Part shown: positions 44,836 to 53,465 of the stretch, one piece after another | Numbering within the stretch: position 1 is the stretch's first letter | Layout of the letters: each line of letters starts with the position of its first letter | Assembly (NCBI GenBank): GCA_009778325.1 | Contig: WRJZ01000047.1 | Span: 1-64,000 of the forward strand | DNA length: 64,000 bases | Source of the DNA: Candidatus Endomicrobium neocapritermitis | Lineage (GTDB): Bacteria > Elusimicrobiota > Endomicrobiia > Endomicrobiales > Endomicrobiaceae | Direction of reading: 5' to 3' | Made by a program: the position numbers and the translations under genes | Notes under the pieces: model-generated | What the model was told of the DNA's origin: nothing | Databases searched by the model: none | Seen by the model: the letters and a program-made list of their open reading frames with translations, nothing else

Positions 44836-46308
44836 ATGAAAGTTTTGGTTATAGGTTCCGGCGGAAGAGAGCATGCCATATGTTGGAAGTTGTATAGGCA
44901 AAGTCAGGAGCAGAATCGAGAGATTGAAATTTTTTGCGCTCCGGGAAATGTCGGGATTTCTTCATTTGCAAAATGTGTCAGCGCGGAAGACTTGAAAGAA
45001 TGCGCAGGCGCCGGCTATTTTGAACAGCTTGCCGATTTTGCGAAAAAAAATAATATAACTTTTACTTTTGTCGGACCCGAAGTTCCTCTTGCGGAAGGCA
45101 TTGTTGACTGTTTTGAAAATGAAGACTTAAAGATAATCGGCCCTTCAAAAGAGGCGGCTAAGCTTGAGTCAAGTAAAATTTATTCAAAAGAATTTATGAA
45201 AAAATACGGCATTCCGACAGCGGAATTTCATAAATTTTCAGATATAAACGAAGCGTTAAAATTTTTGGAAAGTTGGGAAGAAAATAACAAAGTAGTAGTA
45301 AAAGCCGACGGGCTTGCCGCAGGCAAAGGCGTTTATATGTGTAATGGGCGCGCAGATGCCGTAAATGCGGTTAAAGAAATGATGGCAAACAACGCTATGG
45401 GCGAAGCCGGGTCAAGCATTGTTATAGAAGAATTTATAGACGGTCAGGAGCTTTCTTACCTTGTTTTTACCGACGGCATTGACTGTGTCATGATGCCTGC
45501 AGCGCAAGACCATAAAAGAAGAGATGATGGTGATAAAGGATTAAACACCGGCGGTATGGGAGCGTATTGCCCTGCGCCTTTGACCAACAAGAAAATAGAC
45601 GGAAAAGCTTTAAAGGAAATAGTTAGGGAAACCATAGTTGAAAAAACGCTTGACGGAATAAAATCAGAAAAATTAGAGCATGAAAGTAAGGGATTAAAAT
45701 ATGAGTATAAAGGCATTATATATGTCGGCATAATTATGGATGGCAATGATAAACCCTATGTTCTTGAATATAACTGTCGCTTCGGAGACCCTGAAACACA
45801 GGCTGTGTTGCCTTTGTTAAAAACTAATTTAGCCGATATTTGCCTTAAAATCCTTGATGGGAAACTCAAAGACATTAAAGATGAAATTGATTGGGAAGAA
45901 GATAAGGCGGCTGTGTGCGTTGTTTTAGCATCAGGCGATTATCCAGGAAAATGTGAAAAAAGTTATAAAATTAGAGGACTTAAAGAGTTTTATGAGAAGA
46001 ATAATCCTTTTAACAGTGATACTGATACCTTCATATTTCATTCAGGCACTACTTCGCTTAAGTGGGATGAAGACAATAAAAAAATAAGGTCTTTTGAGAT
46101 TCCAAACTCATTCATGAGAGGAATTGAAGAATCGACGCCGTTATGTTATTTTACTTCCGGCGGGCGTGTGTTAGCCGTAACCTCTGTTGCAAAAGACATT
46201 CAGTCCGCGAGAGACAAAGTTTACTCTCTGGTGGGAAAAGGGAAGATGATAGAATTTGAAGGTATGCACTATAGAGAAGATATAGCGAAAAAGGCAGTTA
46301 ATAATTAA
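44836..46308 (+). CDS. purD: Phosphoribosylamine-glycine ligase (GAR synthetase)
   Basis: 490 residues, slightly longer than usual (about 420-430). N-terminal LVIGSGGREHAICWKL is the classic start; FVGPEVPLAEGIVD, VVKADGLAAGKGVYMC (ATP-grasp) and LNTGGMGAYCPAP, YNCRFGDPETQ follow. The extra length is in lysine-rich insertions around residues 255-300 and 370-420. It makes GAR from phosphoribosylamine. The final VNN-stop is encoded in the arm of element E16. Confidence 0.95.
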   Translation: MKVLVIGSGGREHAICWKLYRQSQEQNREIEIFCAPGNVGISSFAKCVSAEDLKECAGAGYFEQLADFAKKNNITFTFVGPEVPLAEGIVDCFENEDLKIIGPSKEAAKLESSKIYSKEFMKKYGIPTAEFHKFSDINEALKFLESWEENNKVVVKADGLAAGKGVYMCNGRADAVNAVKEMMANNAMGEAGSSIVIEEFIDGQELSYLVFTDGIDCVMMPAAQDHKRRDDGDKGLNTGGMGAYCPAPLTNKKIDGKALKEIVRETIVEKTLDGIKSEKLEHESKGLKYEYKGIIYVGIIMDGNDKPYVLEYNCRFGDPETQAVLPLLKTNLADICLKILDGKLKDIKDEIDWEEDKAAVCVVLASGDYPGKCEKSYKIRGLKEFYEKNNPFNSDTDTFIFHSGTTSLKWDEDNKKIRSFEIPNSFMRGIEESTPLCYFTSGGRVLAVTSVAKDIQSARDKVYSLVGKGKMIEFEGMHYREDIAKKAVNN

Positions 46309-46360
46309 CAATGAATAATGTCGGAGTTTCGCGTAAACGAAACACAATAATTGTTAATTA
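46296..46360 (+). repeat. Palindromic element E16 (TTAACAATGAA arms, single-hairpin core)
   Basis: Short element: left arm GTTAATAATTAACAATGAA, one hairpin GTTTCGCGTAAACGAAAC, right arm ACAATAATTGTTAATTAG. It resembles E7/E13 with the second core hairpin missing. It overlaps the purD stop and precedes the GGGAG RBS of purE. Confidence 0.8.
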
Positions 46361-46376
46361 GATATGGGAGCGTAAA

Positions 46377-46910
46377 ATGAGTGAAAGAATAGATGTAGCG
46401 GTTTTTGTAGGTTCGGATTCTGATCTTCCGGTTATTAATGAGACGGTAAAAACGCTTAAAGGCTTTGGTTTGGCATGCAGCATAAATGTTGCGTCAGCGC
46501 ACAGAACGCCGGAGCATCTTAAACAATGCATACAAGGCTCCGTCAGTTCAGGCGTTAAAGTTTTTATTGCCGCAGCCGGAGTGTCGGCCGCTCTTCCGGG
46601 TGTTGTGGCTTCCGAAACAACGCTTCCGGTTATCGGCGTTCCGATGGAAGGAAAGAATTTATCCAGCATGGATTCTCTTTTTTCAATTGCCCAGATGCCT
46701 AACGGAATTCCCGTAGCATGTGTCGCAATCGGTAAAGCCGGGGCTGTTAACGCCGCCGTGCTTGCGGCTCAAATAATATCCGTGTCAAATGATTCCGTTA
46801 AAGAAAAGCTTGCGCAATACAGAAAACATATGGTTGAAGCAATAATAAAAAAAGATTTAAAACTTCAGAAAGACGGTATAGATGCGTATATAGAGGGAAT
46901 GAAAAAATAA
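46377..46910 (+). CDS. purE: N5-carboxyaminoimidazole ribonucleotide mutase, PurE class I
   Basis: 177 residues. FVGSDSDLPV near the start, SAHRTPEHL and the GKAGAVNAAVLAAQI segment mark PurE. It moves the carboxyl group from N5-CAIR to CAIR, implying a PurK partner elsewhere. The stop overlaps the pyrR start by one base (TAATG), so purine and pyrimidine genes are translationally linked here. Confidence 0.94.
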   Translation: MSERIDVAVFVGSDSDLPVINETVKTLKGFGLACSINVASAHRTPEHLKQCIQGSVSSGVKVFIAAAGVSAALPGVVASETTLPVIGVPMEGKNLSSMDSLFSIAQMPNGIPVACVAIGKAGAVNAAVLAAQIISVSNDSVKEKLAQYRKHMVEAIIKKDLKLQKDGIDAYIEGMKK

Positions 46911-47443
46911 TGACACAGGTTATTTTAGATTCAAAAGCCGTAAATAAAGCTATAAACGAGATTGCAAAAGAAATCGTAAAGAAAAATAAAGATATATCCG
47001 AGCTCGCTTTTATCGGCATACATACGAAGGGCGTTTTTATCGCCCAAAGGCTGCTTGAAGAAACTGCCAAACTTCTGAAAGCTAATCCCGAGCATATTCC
47101 TTTCGGGACTATCGATATTACGCTTTACAGGGATGATTTGGACGATTTCGGTTCTGACATGCCCGTGATTAAGGATACGATTATTCCTTTTGATATAAGC
47201 CAGAAAAATATAATTTTAGTCGACGATGTTTTATATACCGGCAGAACCGTGCGCGCCGCTTTGGATATTCTTACAGATTTCGGCAGGCCAAAATGCATAC
47301 AGCTTGCGGTTTTGGTTGACAAGGGGTTTAGAGAGCTGCCTATTGAAGCAAATTATGTTGGCGTAAAATATGAAAGCAAAGAGAATATAAAAGTAGAGTG
47401 CGTCGAGATAGAAAAGGAAGATAAAGTAATTCTTTTAAAATAA
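46910..47443 (+). CDS. pyrR: Bifunctional pyr operon regulator / uracil phosphoribosyltransferase PyrR
   Basis: 177 residues. The PRPP-binding motif is IILVDDVLYTGRTVRAALD. FIGIHTKGVFIAQRL and TLYRDDL are typical of PyrR. PyrR binds pyr mRNA in the presence of UMP to attenuate transcription and has side UPRT activity. The pyr genes follow directly, but the 18 bp gap before pyrB has no room for an attenuator. Confidence 0.93.
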   Translation: MTQVILDSKAVNKAINEIAKEIVKKNKDISELAFIGIHTKGVFIAQRLLEETAKLLKANPEHIPFGTIDITLYRDDLDDFGSDMPVIKDTIIPFDISQKNIILVDDVLYTGRTVRAALDILTDFGRPKCIQLAVLVDKGFRELPIEANYVGVKYESKENIKVECVEIEKEDKVILLK

Positions 47444-47461
47444 ATTCATACGAGGAAAAAC

Positions 47462-48430
47462 ATGTCCCTTAACCGCAAAGATTTGCTTGGTTTGGAACAT
47501 TTTGACAAAAAAGACCTGCAAACAGTTTTAGATTCGGTGAAACCTTTTAAAAGCCTTTTTACAAGATCGGTTAAAAAAGCGCCTACATTAATAGGAAAAA
47601 CAGTAGTCACTCTTTTCTATGAACCTTCCACAAGAACAAGAACTTCATTTGAAATTGCCGCTAAAAGACTTTCGGCTGACGTTGTAAATATTGCCGTAAA
47701 CACTTCCAGCGTGGTAAAAGGCGAAAGCCTTATAGATACGGGAAAAACCATGGAAGCAATGAAAGCCGATTATATTATTATCAGGCATTCTCTTGCCGGC
47801 GCGCCTGACGTACTTGCAAGAAATCTGAATGCTTCTGTCATAAACGCGGGAGACGGATTCCACGAGCACCCTACACAGGGGCTTTTAGATTTATATACGA
47901 TGTATGAAAAAAAGAAAAAAATCGCCGGACTAAAAGTTTTATTGGTCGGCGATATTTTACATTCAAGAGTGGCAAAATCCAATATTTGGGCTTTGACGAA
48001 AATGGGCGCTGAAGTTGCTGTTGCCGGGCCGCCGACGCTCATTCCTTCAAAAATTGCGGACTTGGGCGTTAAGATATACTATGATTTGGACGAAGCGATA
48101 AAAAACGTTGATGTCGTAAATATTTTAAGAATACAACTTGAACGCCAGCAGGAAAATTTGTTTCCGTCGGTACACGAATATGTGGAGCTTTATCAGGTTA
48201 CAAAAGAAAGGCTGGGGCTTGCCAAGCCTGATGTCATGATAATGCATCCCGGACCCATGAACAGAGGAATAGAAATTGCTTCCGATGTCGCGGATAGTCC
48301 GGCGGCGGTTATAAACGAACAGGTCACAAACGGAATTGCCGTCAGAATGGCGGTTTTATATTTGTTGGCTCCTAAAAAACGGCAATTACGAATGACGAAT
48401 GACGAATTACGAACGGCAAAAAACAATTAA
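47462..48430 (+). CDS. pyrB: Aspartate carbamoyltransferase catalytic subunit
   Basis: 322 residues. Carbamoyl-phosphate site FYEPSTRTRTSFE, HPTQGLLDLYTMYE, and MHPGPMNRG are clear. Forms carbamoylaspartate. No pyrI follows. The last about 16 residues (RQLRMTNDELRTAKNN) are non-family sequence, encoded by AATTACG/AATGACG heptamers of a repeat fragment, as in nrdR. Confidence 0.96.
   Translation: MSLNRKDLLGLEHFDKKDLQTVLDSVKPFKSLFTRSVKKAPTLIGKTVVTLFYEPSTRTRTSFEIAAKRLSADVVNIAVNTSSVVKGESLIDTGKTMEAMKADYIIIRHSLAGAPDVLARNLNASVINAGDGFHEHPTQGLLDLYTMYEKKKKIAGLKVLLVGDILHSRVAKSNIWALTKMGAEVAVAGPPTLIPSKIADLGVKIYYDLDEAIKNVDVVNILRIQLERQQENLFPSVHEYVELYQVTKERLGLAKPDVMIMHPGPMNRGIEIASDVADSPAAVINEQVTNGIAVRMAVLYLLAPKKRQLRMTNDELRTAKNN
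48383..48416 (+). repeat. AATTACG heptamer fragment within the pyrB 3' end
   Basis: AATTACG-AATGACG-AATGACG-AATTACG-AACGGC: four 7-bp units plus the start of a class B core (CGGCAAAAAACAATT), no right arm. It is in frame and extends PyrB. Confidence 0.8.
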
Positions 48431-48452
48431 AAATATAAACAGGTGAGGAAAA

Positions 48453-49745
48453 ATGCGCCTTCAAATTAAGAACATAAGAATAATAGATCCGTCGCAAAAT
48501 TTAGATAAAACCGGCGAGATTTTCGCGGAAAACGGAAAAATTGTTTTAAAACTTTCCGGACCCGCAGATACGATTATTGACGGTGAAGGCAAGATAGCTT
48601 CACCGGGTTTTATAGACGTTCACGCGCATTTAAGAGAACCGGGGCAGGAAGGCAAAGAAACGATTTACAGCGGAACAAGAGCGGCCGCTCGCGGCGGAAT
48701 AACCACGGTTTTATGTATGCCTAATACAAAGCCGGTTGTGGATAATGCCCCGACCGTAGAGTTTATTTTGCTTAAAGCGCAGAAAGAAGGTCTTGTGAAT
48801 GTTTTTCCCGTGGGATGCGCGACTAAAGGTTCCTTGGGCGCTGAACTTTCAGAGATAGGAGTTCTTAAAAAAGCTGGAATAGTAGGCGTAAGCGACGACG
48901 GGATGCCGATTTCAAATTCGCAGATAATGCGCCGCACTTTGGAATATACGAAGATGTTTAAGCTTCCGGTTATTTCGCACAGCGAAGATAAAGAGCTGAG
49001 TAAAAACGGTGTTATGAATGAAGGGAAGAATTCCATGATTTTAGGTTTGAGAGGAATTCCCCGTCAGGCTGAAGAAGTTATGATAAGCCGCGATATAATG
49101 CTTGCGGAGCTTACGGGCGGATATCTGCATATTGCGCACGCTTCGACGGAAGGTTCTATTGAGCTTGTAAGGCAGGCGAAAAAGAAAGGTTTAAACGTTA
49201 CGGCTGAGACATGCCCTCATTATTTTACTTTGACTGACGATACCGTGAAAGTTTATGACGCGAATACAAAAATGAATCCGCCGTTGAGAGAAGAACGCGA
49301 TGTCGAAGCTATAAAGAGAGGCCTTGCGGACGGTACAATTGACTGCATAGCAACCGACCATGCTCCTCATACGCAAGAAGATAAAAATAAAGAGTTTGAC
49401 CTTGCGCCGTTTGGAATAATAGGTTTTGAAACTATGTTTAGCCTTGTTTTGAACGAACTTGTCGACAAAAATGTTTTAACGCTGAACGAGGCTATAGCAA
49501 AAATGTCCGTAAATCCCGCAAAAATTTTTAGTCTTGAAGGCCGCGGATCTCTTAAAGAAGGAAGTCATGCCGATATTACGATAATAGATACGAAATATTC
49601 TTATGAATTTAATAAAGAAAATATATTGTCAAAAAGTAAAAACTCGCCTTTTTTGGGAAGGAAGTTTAAAGGCGGGGTTGCGATGACAATAGTCGCGGGA
49701 GAAATAGTTTGGTCGTTAAAAGATGGGATAAAAGCTGCGAAATAA
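48453..49745 (+). CDS. pyrC: Dihydroorotase, type I
   Basis: 430 residues, the amidohydrolase fold. Metal ligands in DVHAHLREPGQEGKET, HSEDKEL, HIAHAST and CIATDHAPHT are in order. Closes carbamoylaspartate to dihydroorotate. SD AGGTGAGG lies 6 bp before the ATG. The 3' end overlaps pyrK by 37 bp. Confidence 0.96.
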   Translation: MRLQIKNIRIIDPSQNLDKTGEIFAENGKIVLKLSGPADTIIDGEGKIASPGFIDVHAHLREPGQEGKETIYSGTRAAARGGITTVLCMPNTKPVVDNAPTVEFILLKAQKEGLVNVFPVGCATKGSLGAELSEIGVLKKAGIVGVSDDGMPISNSQIMRRTLEYTKMFKLPVISHSEDKELSKNGVMNEGKNSMILGLRGIPRQAEEVMISRDIMLAELTGGYLHIAHASTEGSIELVRQAKKKGLNVTAETCPHYFTLTDDTVKVYDANTKMNPPLREERDVEAIKRGLADGTIDCIATDHAPHTQEDKNKEFDLAPFGIIGFETMFSLVLNELVDKNVLTLNEAIAKMSVNPAKIFSLEGRGSLKEGSHADITIIDTKYSYEFNKENILSKSKNSPFLGRKFKGGVAMTIVAGEIVWSLKDGIKAAK

Positions 49746-50485
49746 TATCTAATAAACGCATTTGTTCAAATTATTTTGAGCTTAAAATAAAATCACCTTT
49801 GTTTGCCGGTAAATGTGTTCCGGGGCAGTTTTTTATGATAACTGTTCCTGGCGTTTTTTTACGCCGTCCGATAAGCGTTCACGACTGCGGAAAAAATCAC
49901 GCGGCATTTTTATATAAAGTCGCCGGAAAAGGAACAAAAATATTATCGGGAATTAAAAACGGAGAAATATCGCTGCTCGGCCCTTTGGGAAACGGATATG
50001 ATTTAAATCTGCCAAAGAACTCAGAGCCCGTGATAGTAGCCGGCGGAACAGGAATTGCGTCAGTGCATTTTTTAGCGGCAAAATTAAAAAGAAGCGGCAC
50101 GCTCTTTTACGGCGCAGCAAGCAAAGAAGATTTACTTTGTTTGGGACAATTTAAAAAGCTCGGCTGGAAAACGGTTTTAGCCACTGACGACGGTTCAAAA
50201 GGACATAAAGGCTTTATAACGGACATATTAAAAGAAAAAATTACGAATTACGAATTACGAATTACGAATAAAAAACCGATTTTATTTGTTTGCGGGCCCA
50301 CTCCTATGATGAAAGCCGTTCTTAAAATAGCAAGAGAAAACAATATAAGCGGATATGTTTCACTTGAAGAAAAAATGGCGTGCGGCATAGGAAACTGCCA
50401 GGGATGCGCTGTAAAGATTAACGGCGTCAATAAAATGACATGCAAAGACGGACCTGTATTTAAAATTGATGAAGTTGAGATATAA
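49709..50485 (+). CDS. pyrK: Dihydroorotate dehydrogenase electron-transfer subunit PyrK
   Basis: 258 residues from a TTG start that has GGGAG 7 bp upstream. FAD site: CVPGQFFMI and RRPISVHD; NAD part: GPLGNGYDL, VIVAGGTGIASVHF and LFVCGPTPMMKAV; [2Fe-2S] cluster: EEKMACGIGNCQGCAVK with a fourth Cys in KMTCKDG. Partner of the type 1B PyrD. Residues 178-187 (ITNYELRITN) are an in-frame insert made of four AATTACG-type heptamers, placed just before the strand that carries FVCGP. Confidence 0.92.
   Translation: MVVKRWDKSCEIISNKRICSNYFELKIKSPLFAGKCVPGQFFMITVPGVFLRRPISVHDCGKNHAAFLYKVAGKGTKILSGIKNGEISLLGPLGNGYDLNLPKNSEPVIVAGGTGIASVHFLAAKLKRSGTLFYGAASKEDLLCLGQFKKLGWKTVLATDDGSKGHKGFITDILKEKITNYELRITNKKPILFVCGPTPMMKAVLKIARENNISGYVSLEEKMACGIGNCQGCAVKINGVNKMTCKDGPVFKIDEVEI
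50239..50269 (+). repeat. AATTACG heptamer array inserted inside pyrK
   Basis: Four contiguous 7-bp units (ATTACGA x4) lie within the reading frame of pyrK. Three heptamers are 21 bp, so the array stays in frame and codes a 7-residue period (ITNYELR). Confidence 0.9.
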
Positions 50486-50494
50486 AGGATAATT

Positions 50495-51265
50495 ATGCCA
50501 AATATTTATGAAGACAAAAACATAGAAACAGATAAATTAAAAAAGGTAATTGATTCTTTTCGTCCTTTTTCACAAAAAATTATTAAAAATTTTCAGGAAT
50601 ATTATCGTATCGGTTTTACATATACAAGTAATGCTTTGGAAGGAAATTCTTTGACGGAATCTGAAACAAAGGTAGTTATTGAGGACGGCATTACTATCGG
50701 AGGAAAATCTATAAGAGAGATTAATGAAGCTCTCGGACACAGTGAAGCATATACTTTCCTTGAAAAGTTATCTTCTGAAGATACAATTACGGAAAATGAT
50801 ATTCTTGAATTACATAGATTATTTTATTACAGAATAGACGCAAACAATGCCGGCAAATACAGAATCGAGCAGGTTTTTATATCCGGAACAGATTTTTTAC
50901 CGCCTAAATCTAAAGATGTACCTATATTTATGAAAGAATTTGTTTCTAAAATGTCTGTATGGAAAGCGGAATTACATCCTGTGCATTATGCCGCAAAACT
51001 TCATGAAAGAATAGCTTCCATACATCCTTTTATTGACGGAAATGGAAGAGTTGCCAGACTTGTAATGAACATTGCTCTTTTACAGGCGGGGTATGTTATA
51101 GCTATAATTCCTCCGATATTGCGCAGTGATTATATATCTTCTATAAGATTGGCTAATAAAGGCAAAATGGAATTTTTTTATAATTTTATTTCATCTATGG
51201 AGTATGAAAATATTAGAGATTATACAAGAATGTTAAAATATGCGAATGAAGATGGAAATAAATAA
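50495..51265 (+). CDS. Fic domain protein (AMPylase, class II, self-inhibited)
   Basis: 256 residues. Fic motif HPFIDGNGRVAR starts at His177. The N-terminal inhibitory helix motif (S/T)xxxE(G/N) reads SNALEGN (45-51), marking a class II enzyme that blocks its own active site. The N-terminal Fic_N-type region and a GKYR flap are present. Such enzymes transfer AMP to protein hydroxyls. It sits between pyrK and pyrD with a 9 bp upstream gap and a 26 bp downstream overlap, so it is part of the pyr operon. There is no second toxin/antitoxin gene. Confidence 0.92.
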   Translation: MPNIYEDKNIETDKLKKVIDSFRPFSQKIIKNFQEYYRIGFTYTSNALEGNSLTESETKVVIEDGITIGGKSIREINEALGHSEAYTFLEKLSSEDTITENDILELHRLFYYRIDANNAGKYRIEQVFISGTDFLPPKSKDVPIFMKEFVSKMSVWKAELHPVHYAAKLHERIASIHPFIDGNGRVARLVMNIALLQAGYVIAIIPPILRSDYISSIRLANKGKMEFFYNFISSMEYENIRDYTRMLKYANEDGNK

Positions 51266-52181
51266 AGCTATGAAACCAGATTTAAGCGTTGATTTTGCGG
51301 GAATAAAATTAAAAAATCCGATTCTTACGGCATCGGGAACTTTTGGTTACGGCTATGAACTTGCCGGTTTAATTCCTTTGAAAAAGCTTGGCGGCATTAT
51401 CACAAAAACGATAACGCTTGAGCCAAGGCCGGGAAACCCGCAGCCCAGAATTGCCGAGGTGGAAAGCGGAATGCTTAATACGATAGGGCTTCAAAATATC
51501 GGCGTTAAAGCGTTTGTCGAAGAGCCGCTTGAAAAATTATCTAAAACAGGCATTCCTGTTTTTGTAAGCGTGGCAGGCGCTTGCGTTTCGGATTATGTAG
51601 AAGCTGCCAAAATATTGAAAACACGCGAATGCGTGTCGGCCATAGAATTAAATTTATCCTGCCCGAATTTAAAGAAAAAAATACTCTGTCACGATTTGCC
51701 TTTGATGACTGATGTTATAAAGCAGGTTAAAAAAGTTTCAAAAGTTCCGGTAATCGCAAAACTTTCGCCGCTTGTTGCCGATATTGCGGAACTTGCTTTA
51801 ATTGCTCAAAATGCCGGAGCTGACGGCGTAACGTTGACAAATACTTATCCGGCGATGGCGATAGATATAAAAACTTTTAAATCAAAGCTTTCGACGGTTA
51901 AAGGCGGAATGTCAGGCCCGTGCGTTAAGCCTATGTCGATAAGATGTGTTTACGACGCGTATCCTGATTTAAAAATTCCTATAATCGGATGCGGAGGAAT
52001 AATGACAGGCGAAGACGCTGTTGAATTTATGCTTGCCGGCGCGGCTGCCGTAAGCGTAGGCACTGCGAGTTTGGTTGAACCCGGATGTCTTATAAAGATA
52101 ATTGACGGAATTGAAAACATACTAAAGGAAAAAAATATAAAATCAGTTAAAGACATAAGAGGAAGAATTCATAATGAATAA
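51240..52181 (+). CDS. pyrD: Dihydroorotate dehydrogenase, type 1B catalytic subunit
   Basis: About 313 residues. FMN-binding ASGTFGYG, TKTITLEPRPGNPQPR, NLSCPNLK and the Cys-containing loop SVGTASLVEPG fit PyrD type 1B. Start is uncertain: ATGs at 51240, 51252 and 51270 are in frame and none has a strong SD; the core similarity starts at LSVDFAGIKLKNP, so 51252 or 51270 is possible. It overlaps fic and pyrF. Confidence 0.93.
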   Translation: MRMKMEINKAMKPDLSVDFAGIKLKNPILTASGTFGYGYELAGLIPLKKLGGIITKTITLEPRPGNPQPRIAEVESGMLNTIGLQNIGVKAFVEEPLEKLSKTGIPVFVSVAGACVSDYVEAAKILKTRECVSAIELNLSCPNLKKKILCHDLPLMTDVIKQVKKVSKVPVIAKLSPLVADIAELALIAQNAGADGVTLTNTYPAMAIDIKTFKSKLSTVKGGMSGPCVKPMSIRCVYDAYPDLKIPIIGCGGIMTGEDAVEFMLAGAAAVSVGTASLVEPGCLIKIIDGIENILKEKNIKSVKDIRGRIHNE

Positions 52182-52818
52182 GACAATTTTAGCTTTAGAT
52201 GTTTATGATTTTAAGAAAGCGGAAAAACTTGTGAAAGATACGAGTCCGTACATAGATATTTATAAAGTCGGGCCCATACTTTTTTTACAGTCGGGAAAAG
52301 AGATAATAAAAATGATCAAAGATAATGGGAAACAAGTGTTTTTGGATTTAAAATTCCATGATATACCTGCAACTGTTCAACGCGCGGTTGAGTCTGCTAA
52401 AGATTTGGGAATATACAGCCTGACGGTTCATTCCGCAGGCGGCGAAGAAATGCTTAAGGCCGCCGCCGGAGTCAAAGACAGGCCTAAAATTTGGGCTGTG
52501 ACGGTTTTGACAAGCCAAGTAACTGTTCCGGAAGAAGTCATAAAAAGGGCGAAACTCGCCAAATTATGCGGAGCTGACGGAGTTATTTCTTCACCGCTTG
52601 AAATAGAATTGATAAAAAAAGAATGCGGTAAAGAATTTAATGTTGTGACTCCCGGCATTCGTCCGGCAAAAGCGGATGATGACCAGAAAAGGGTTGCAAC
52701 TCCAGAACTTGCGGTAAAAGCGGGAGCTGATTTTATTGTAGTGGGAAGACCTGTTCTTGAAGCTGCAAATCCGGCTGAAGCGGCAAAAAATATATATGAG
52801 TCTATAAAAGGGATATAA
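52174..52818 (+). CDS. pyrF: Orotidine 5'-phosphate decarboxylase
   Basis: 214 residues, normal length. LALDVYDFKKAEKL at the start, FLDLKFHDIPATV with the Asp-Lys-Asp catalytic array, and TPGIRPAKADDDQKRVATP. Overlaps pyrD by 8 bp and is 1 bp from pyrE. Makes UMP. Confidence 0.96.
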   Translation: MNKTILALDVYDFKKAEKLVKDTSPYIDIYKVGPILFLQSGKEIIKMIKDNGKQVFLDLKFHDIPATVQRAVESAKDLGIYSLTVHSAGGEEMLKAAAGVKDRPKIWAVTVLTSQVTVPEEVIKRAKLAKLCGADGVISSPLEIELIKKECGKEFNVVTPGIRPAKADDDQKRVATPELAVKAGADFIVVGRPVLEAANPAEAAKNIYESIKGI

Positions 52819-52819
52819 G

Positions 52820-53395
52820 ATGAATCAGAGTGAAGTAAGTGAATTGTTTAAAAAAAATAAAGCATTGCTTAACGGACATTTTTTATTGTCGAGCGGGTTG
52901 CATTCCGATACTTATTTTCAGTCGGCATTAATTTTACAGCATCCGAAAGAAGCTGAAAAGCTTGCCCGGGAACTTGTGAAACAAATAAACGAAAAAGGGA
53001 TAAAGATTGACGCCGTAGTATCTCCGGCGATGGGCGGAATTATAATAGGTCATGAAGTTGCGAGAGCGCTTGTGGTAAGGGCGGTATTTACCGAGAGAGT
53101 TGACGGGAAAGTAACTCTTAGAAGAGGATTTTCAATCGGTAAAAATGAGAAAATTATTGTTGTTGAAGACGTGATTACTACAGGGCTGTCGACGAAGGAA
53201 GTTATAGATTCCATTACGCCGTTAGGAGCAAATGTCGTTGCCGTGGCTTCGCTTGTTGACAGAAGCGCCGGTAAAGTTGACTTCGGCGTTACGAGATTTT
53301 CTTTATTGAGCCTTGATGTAAAAAGCTATAAGGCGCAAGAGTGTCCTTTATGCAAAGATGGCAGCGCTGCCGTAAAACCGGGAAGCAGAAAATAA
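52820..53395 (+). CDS. pyrE: Orotate phosphoribosyltransferase
   Basis: 191 residues. PRPP loop IIVVEDVITTGLSTKEV; SSGLHSDTYFQ and SPAMGGIIIGHEVAR are typical of the group that ends in a Cys-rich tail, here CPLCKDG. It is the last pyr gene; a candidate promoter for purM follows directly. Confidence 0.95.
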   Translation: MNQSEVSELFKKNKALLNGHFLLSSGLHSDTYFQSALILQHPKEAEKLARELVKQINEKGIKIDAVVSPAMGGIIIGHEVARALVVRAVFTERVDGKVTLRRGFSIGKNEKIIVVEDVITTGLSTKEVIDSITPLGANVVAVASLVDRSAGKVDFGVTRFSLLSLDVKSYKAQECPLCKDGSAAVKPGSRK

Positions 53396-53401
53396 ATAAA
53401 G

Positions 53402-53429
53402 TGTCAATAAAGCGTTAATATGCTAGAAT
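53402..53429 (+). promoter_or_regulatory. Candidate extended -10 promoter for purM
   Basis: TGCTAGAAT gives an extended -10 (TAGAAT at 53424-53429) with TGTCAA (53402-53407) at 16 bp. It lies 36 bp before the GTG of purM, which has AAGGAG 8 bp upstream. Confidence 0.45.
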
Positions 53430-53465
53430 ATGAAAACAAGACAAAGTGCAAAAAGGAGATTTTAA

